Source: Candidatus Wirthbacteria bacterium CG2_30_54_11 (GTDB taxonomy: Bacteria; Patescibacteriota; CG2-30-54-11). From it: 20,029 bases of DNA. The stretch is taken from positions 1 to 20,029 of the forward strand of contig MNZT01000065.1 of the NCBI GenBank assembly GCA_001873755.1. The letters are read 5' to 3'. Under the pieces are notes generated by a model. The model searched no databases. It was not told where the DNA came from and was given only the letters and a program-made list of their open reading frames with translations. Below are positions 19,872 through 20,029 of this stretch, one piece after another. Both the position numbers and the translations under genes were made by a program. Numbering within the stretch: position 1 is the stretch's first letter; each line of letters starts with the position of its first letter.

Positions 19872-20029
19872 ATGTCCATCAGATTTGCCCATACCAATAT
19901 CGTCAGCCGGGACTGGAAGAAGCTCTCTGCTTTCTATGTCCAAGTCTTTGACTGTACCCCATCATCCCCCACTCACCTGGAAGGTGACTGGCTCACACAG
20001 GCAACCGGCGTCCAGGAGGCCAGAATAAA
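19872..20029 (+). CDS. VOC/glyoxalase-family protein, N-terminal part (cut by window edge)
   Basis: The frame is open from ATG 19872 to the window end (52 codons). It begins MSIRFAHTNIVSRDWKKLSA and continues FYVQVFDCTP...LEGDWLTQATGVQEARI. This is the first beta-alpha-beta module of vicinal-oxygen-chelate (glyoxalase-like) proteins, in which His7 is a usual metal ligand and DW.KLSAFY..VF marks helix 1. The reaction is unknown for the family branch. An AGG-rich ribosome site overlaps the stop of the upstream gene. Confidence 0.85.
   Translation, partial: MSIRFAHTNIVSRDWKKLSAFYVQVFDCTPSSPTHLEGDWLTQATGVQEARI

Overview
The window is moderately GC-rich chromosomal DNA packed with short genes, short intergenic gaps and many small palindromic repeats. 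It uses the standard code: several genes end in UGA right before a new start or terminator, which argues against the Gracilibacteria/Absconditabacteria code. The gene set (a fused ADP-forming acyl-CoA synthetase, orphan CbiM/CbiN, stand-alone GIY-YIG protein, RHH/RelE toxin-antitoxin pair, UmuD/UmuC with SRAP, many palindromes around tRNAs) suggests an uncultivated bacterium, possibly Patescibacteria (CPR) and perhaps near Peregrinibacteria/Peribacteria. This placement is an inference with low to moderate confidence. Good sigma70-like promoters, Shine-Dalgarno sites and intrinsic terminators are visible.

Layout. 1-390: tail of an IS110-type transposase and repeat-rich spacer. 391-2589: ADP-forming acyl-CoA synthetase with the ATP-grasp half in front. 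2590-3330: an antitoxin/toxin pair enclosed by two near-identical palindrome-bearing direct repeats. 3404-4561: CbiM plus CbiN/PDGLE metal-uptake genes behind a NikR-like operator, then a terminator. 4654-4991: a tfoX-like gene broken by an 11-bp tandem duplication. 5008-6348: dinD with an overlapping, AT-richer unknown gene. 6348-6585: tRNA-Val(GAC) whose 5' end and leader are duplicated around a palindromic insert. 6567-8255 (minus): YgiQ radical SAM protein carrying an in-frame mobile palindrome. 8256-8460: more palindromes. 8463-9650: a complete IS5-type element with a TTAA target duplication. 9686-12747 (minus): guaA and an MFS exporter.

12818-17769 is a DNA-damage neighbourhood. A promoter at 12818-12846 reads into a Bro-N protein, a SAM methyltransferase and an SRAP (HMCES/YedK) protein. 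umuD follows with its own promoter, whose spacer holds the perfect palindrome TAGTAC-N4-GTACTA. This is a strong candidate SOS (LexA-type) operator. umuC lies further on, but a reverse-strand gene with an apparent Cys-His-Asp (transglutaminase-like) triad sits between umuD and umuC.

17806-20029: an adenosine-deaminase-like gene, then a tRNA-Pro-derived pseudogene with a palindrome in its D-arm and another replacing its anticodon arm. It leads directly into a GIY-YIG gene whose stop codon is supplied by the intact tRNA-Pro(UGG). A terminator, a small membrane protein and a truncated VOC/glyoxalase gene close the window.

The most unusual signals are the two tRNA loci invaded by the same kind of palindrome, the three-hairpin repeat placed in frame inside ygiQ, the toxin-antitoxin cassette between long direct repeats, and the umuD operator with the unknown protease-like gene next to it.
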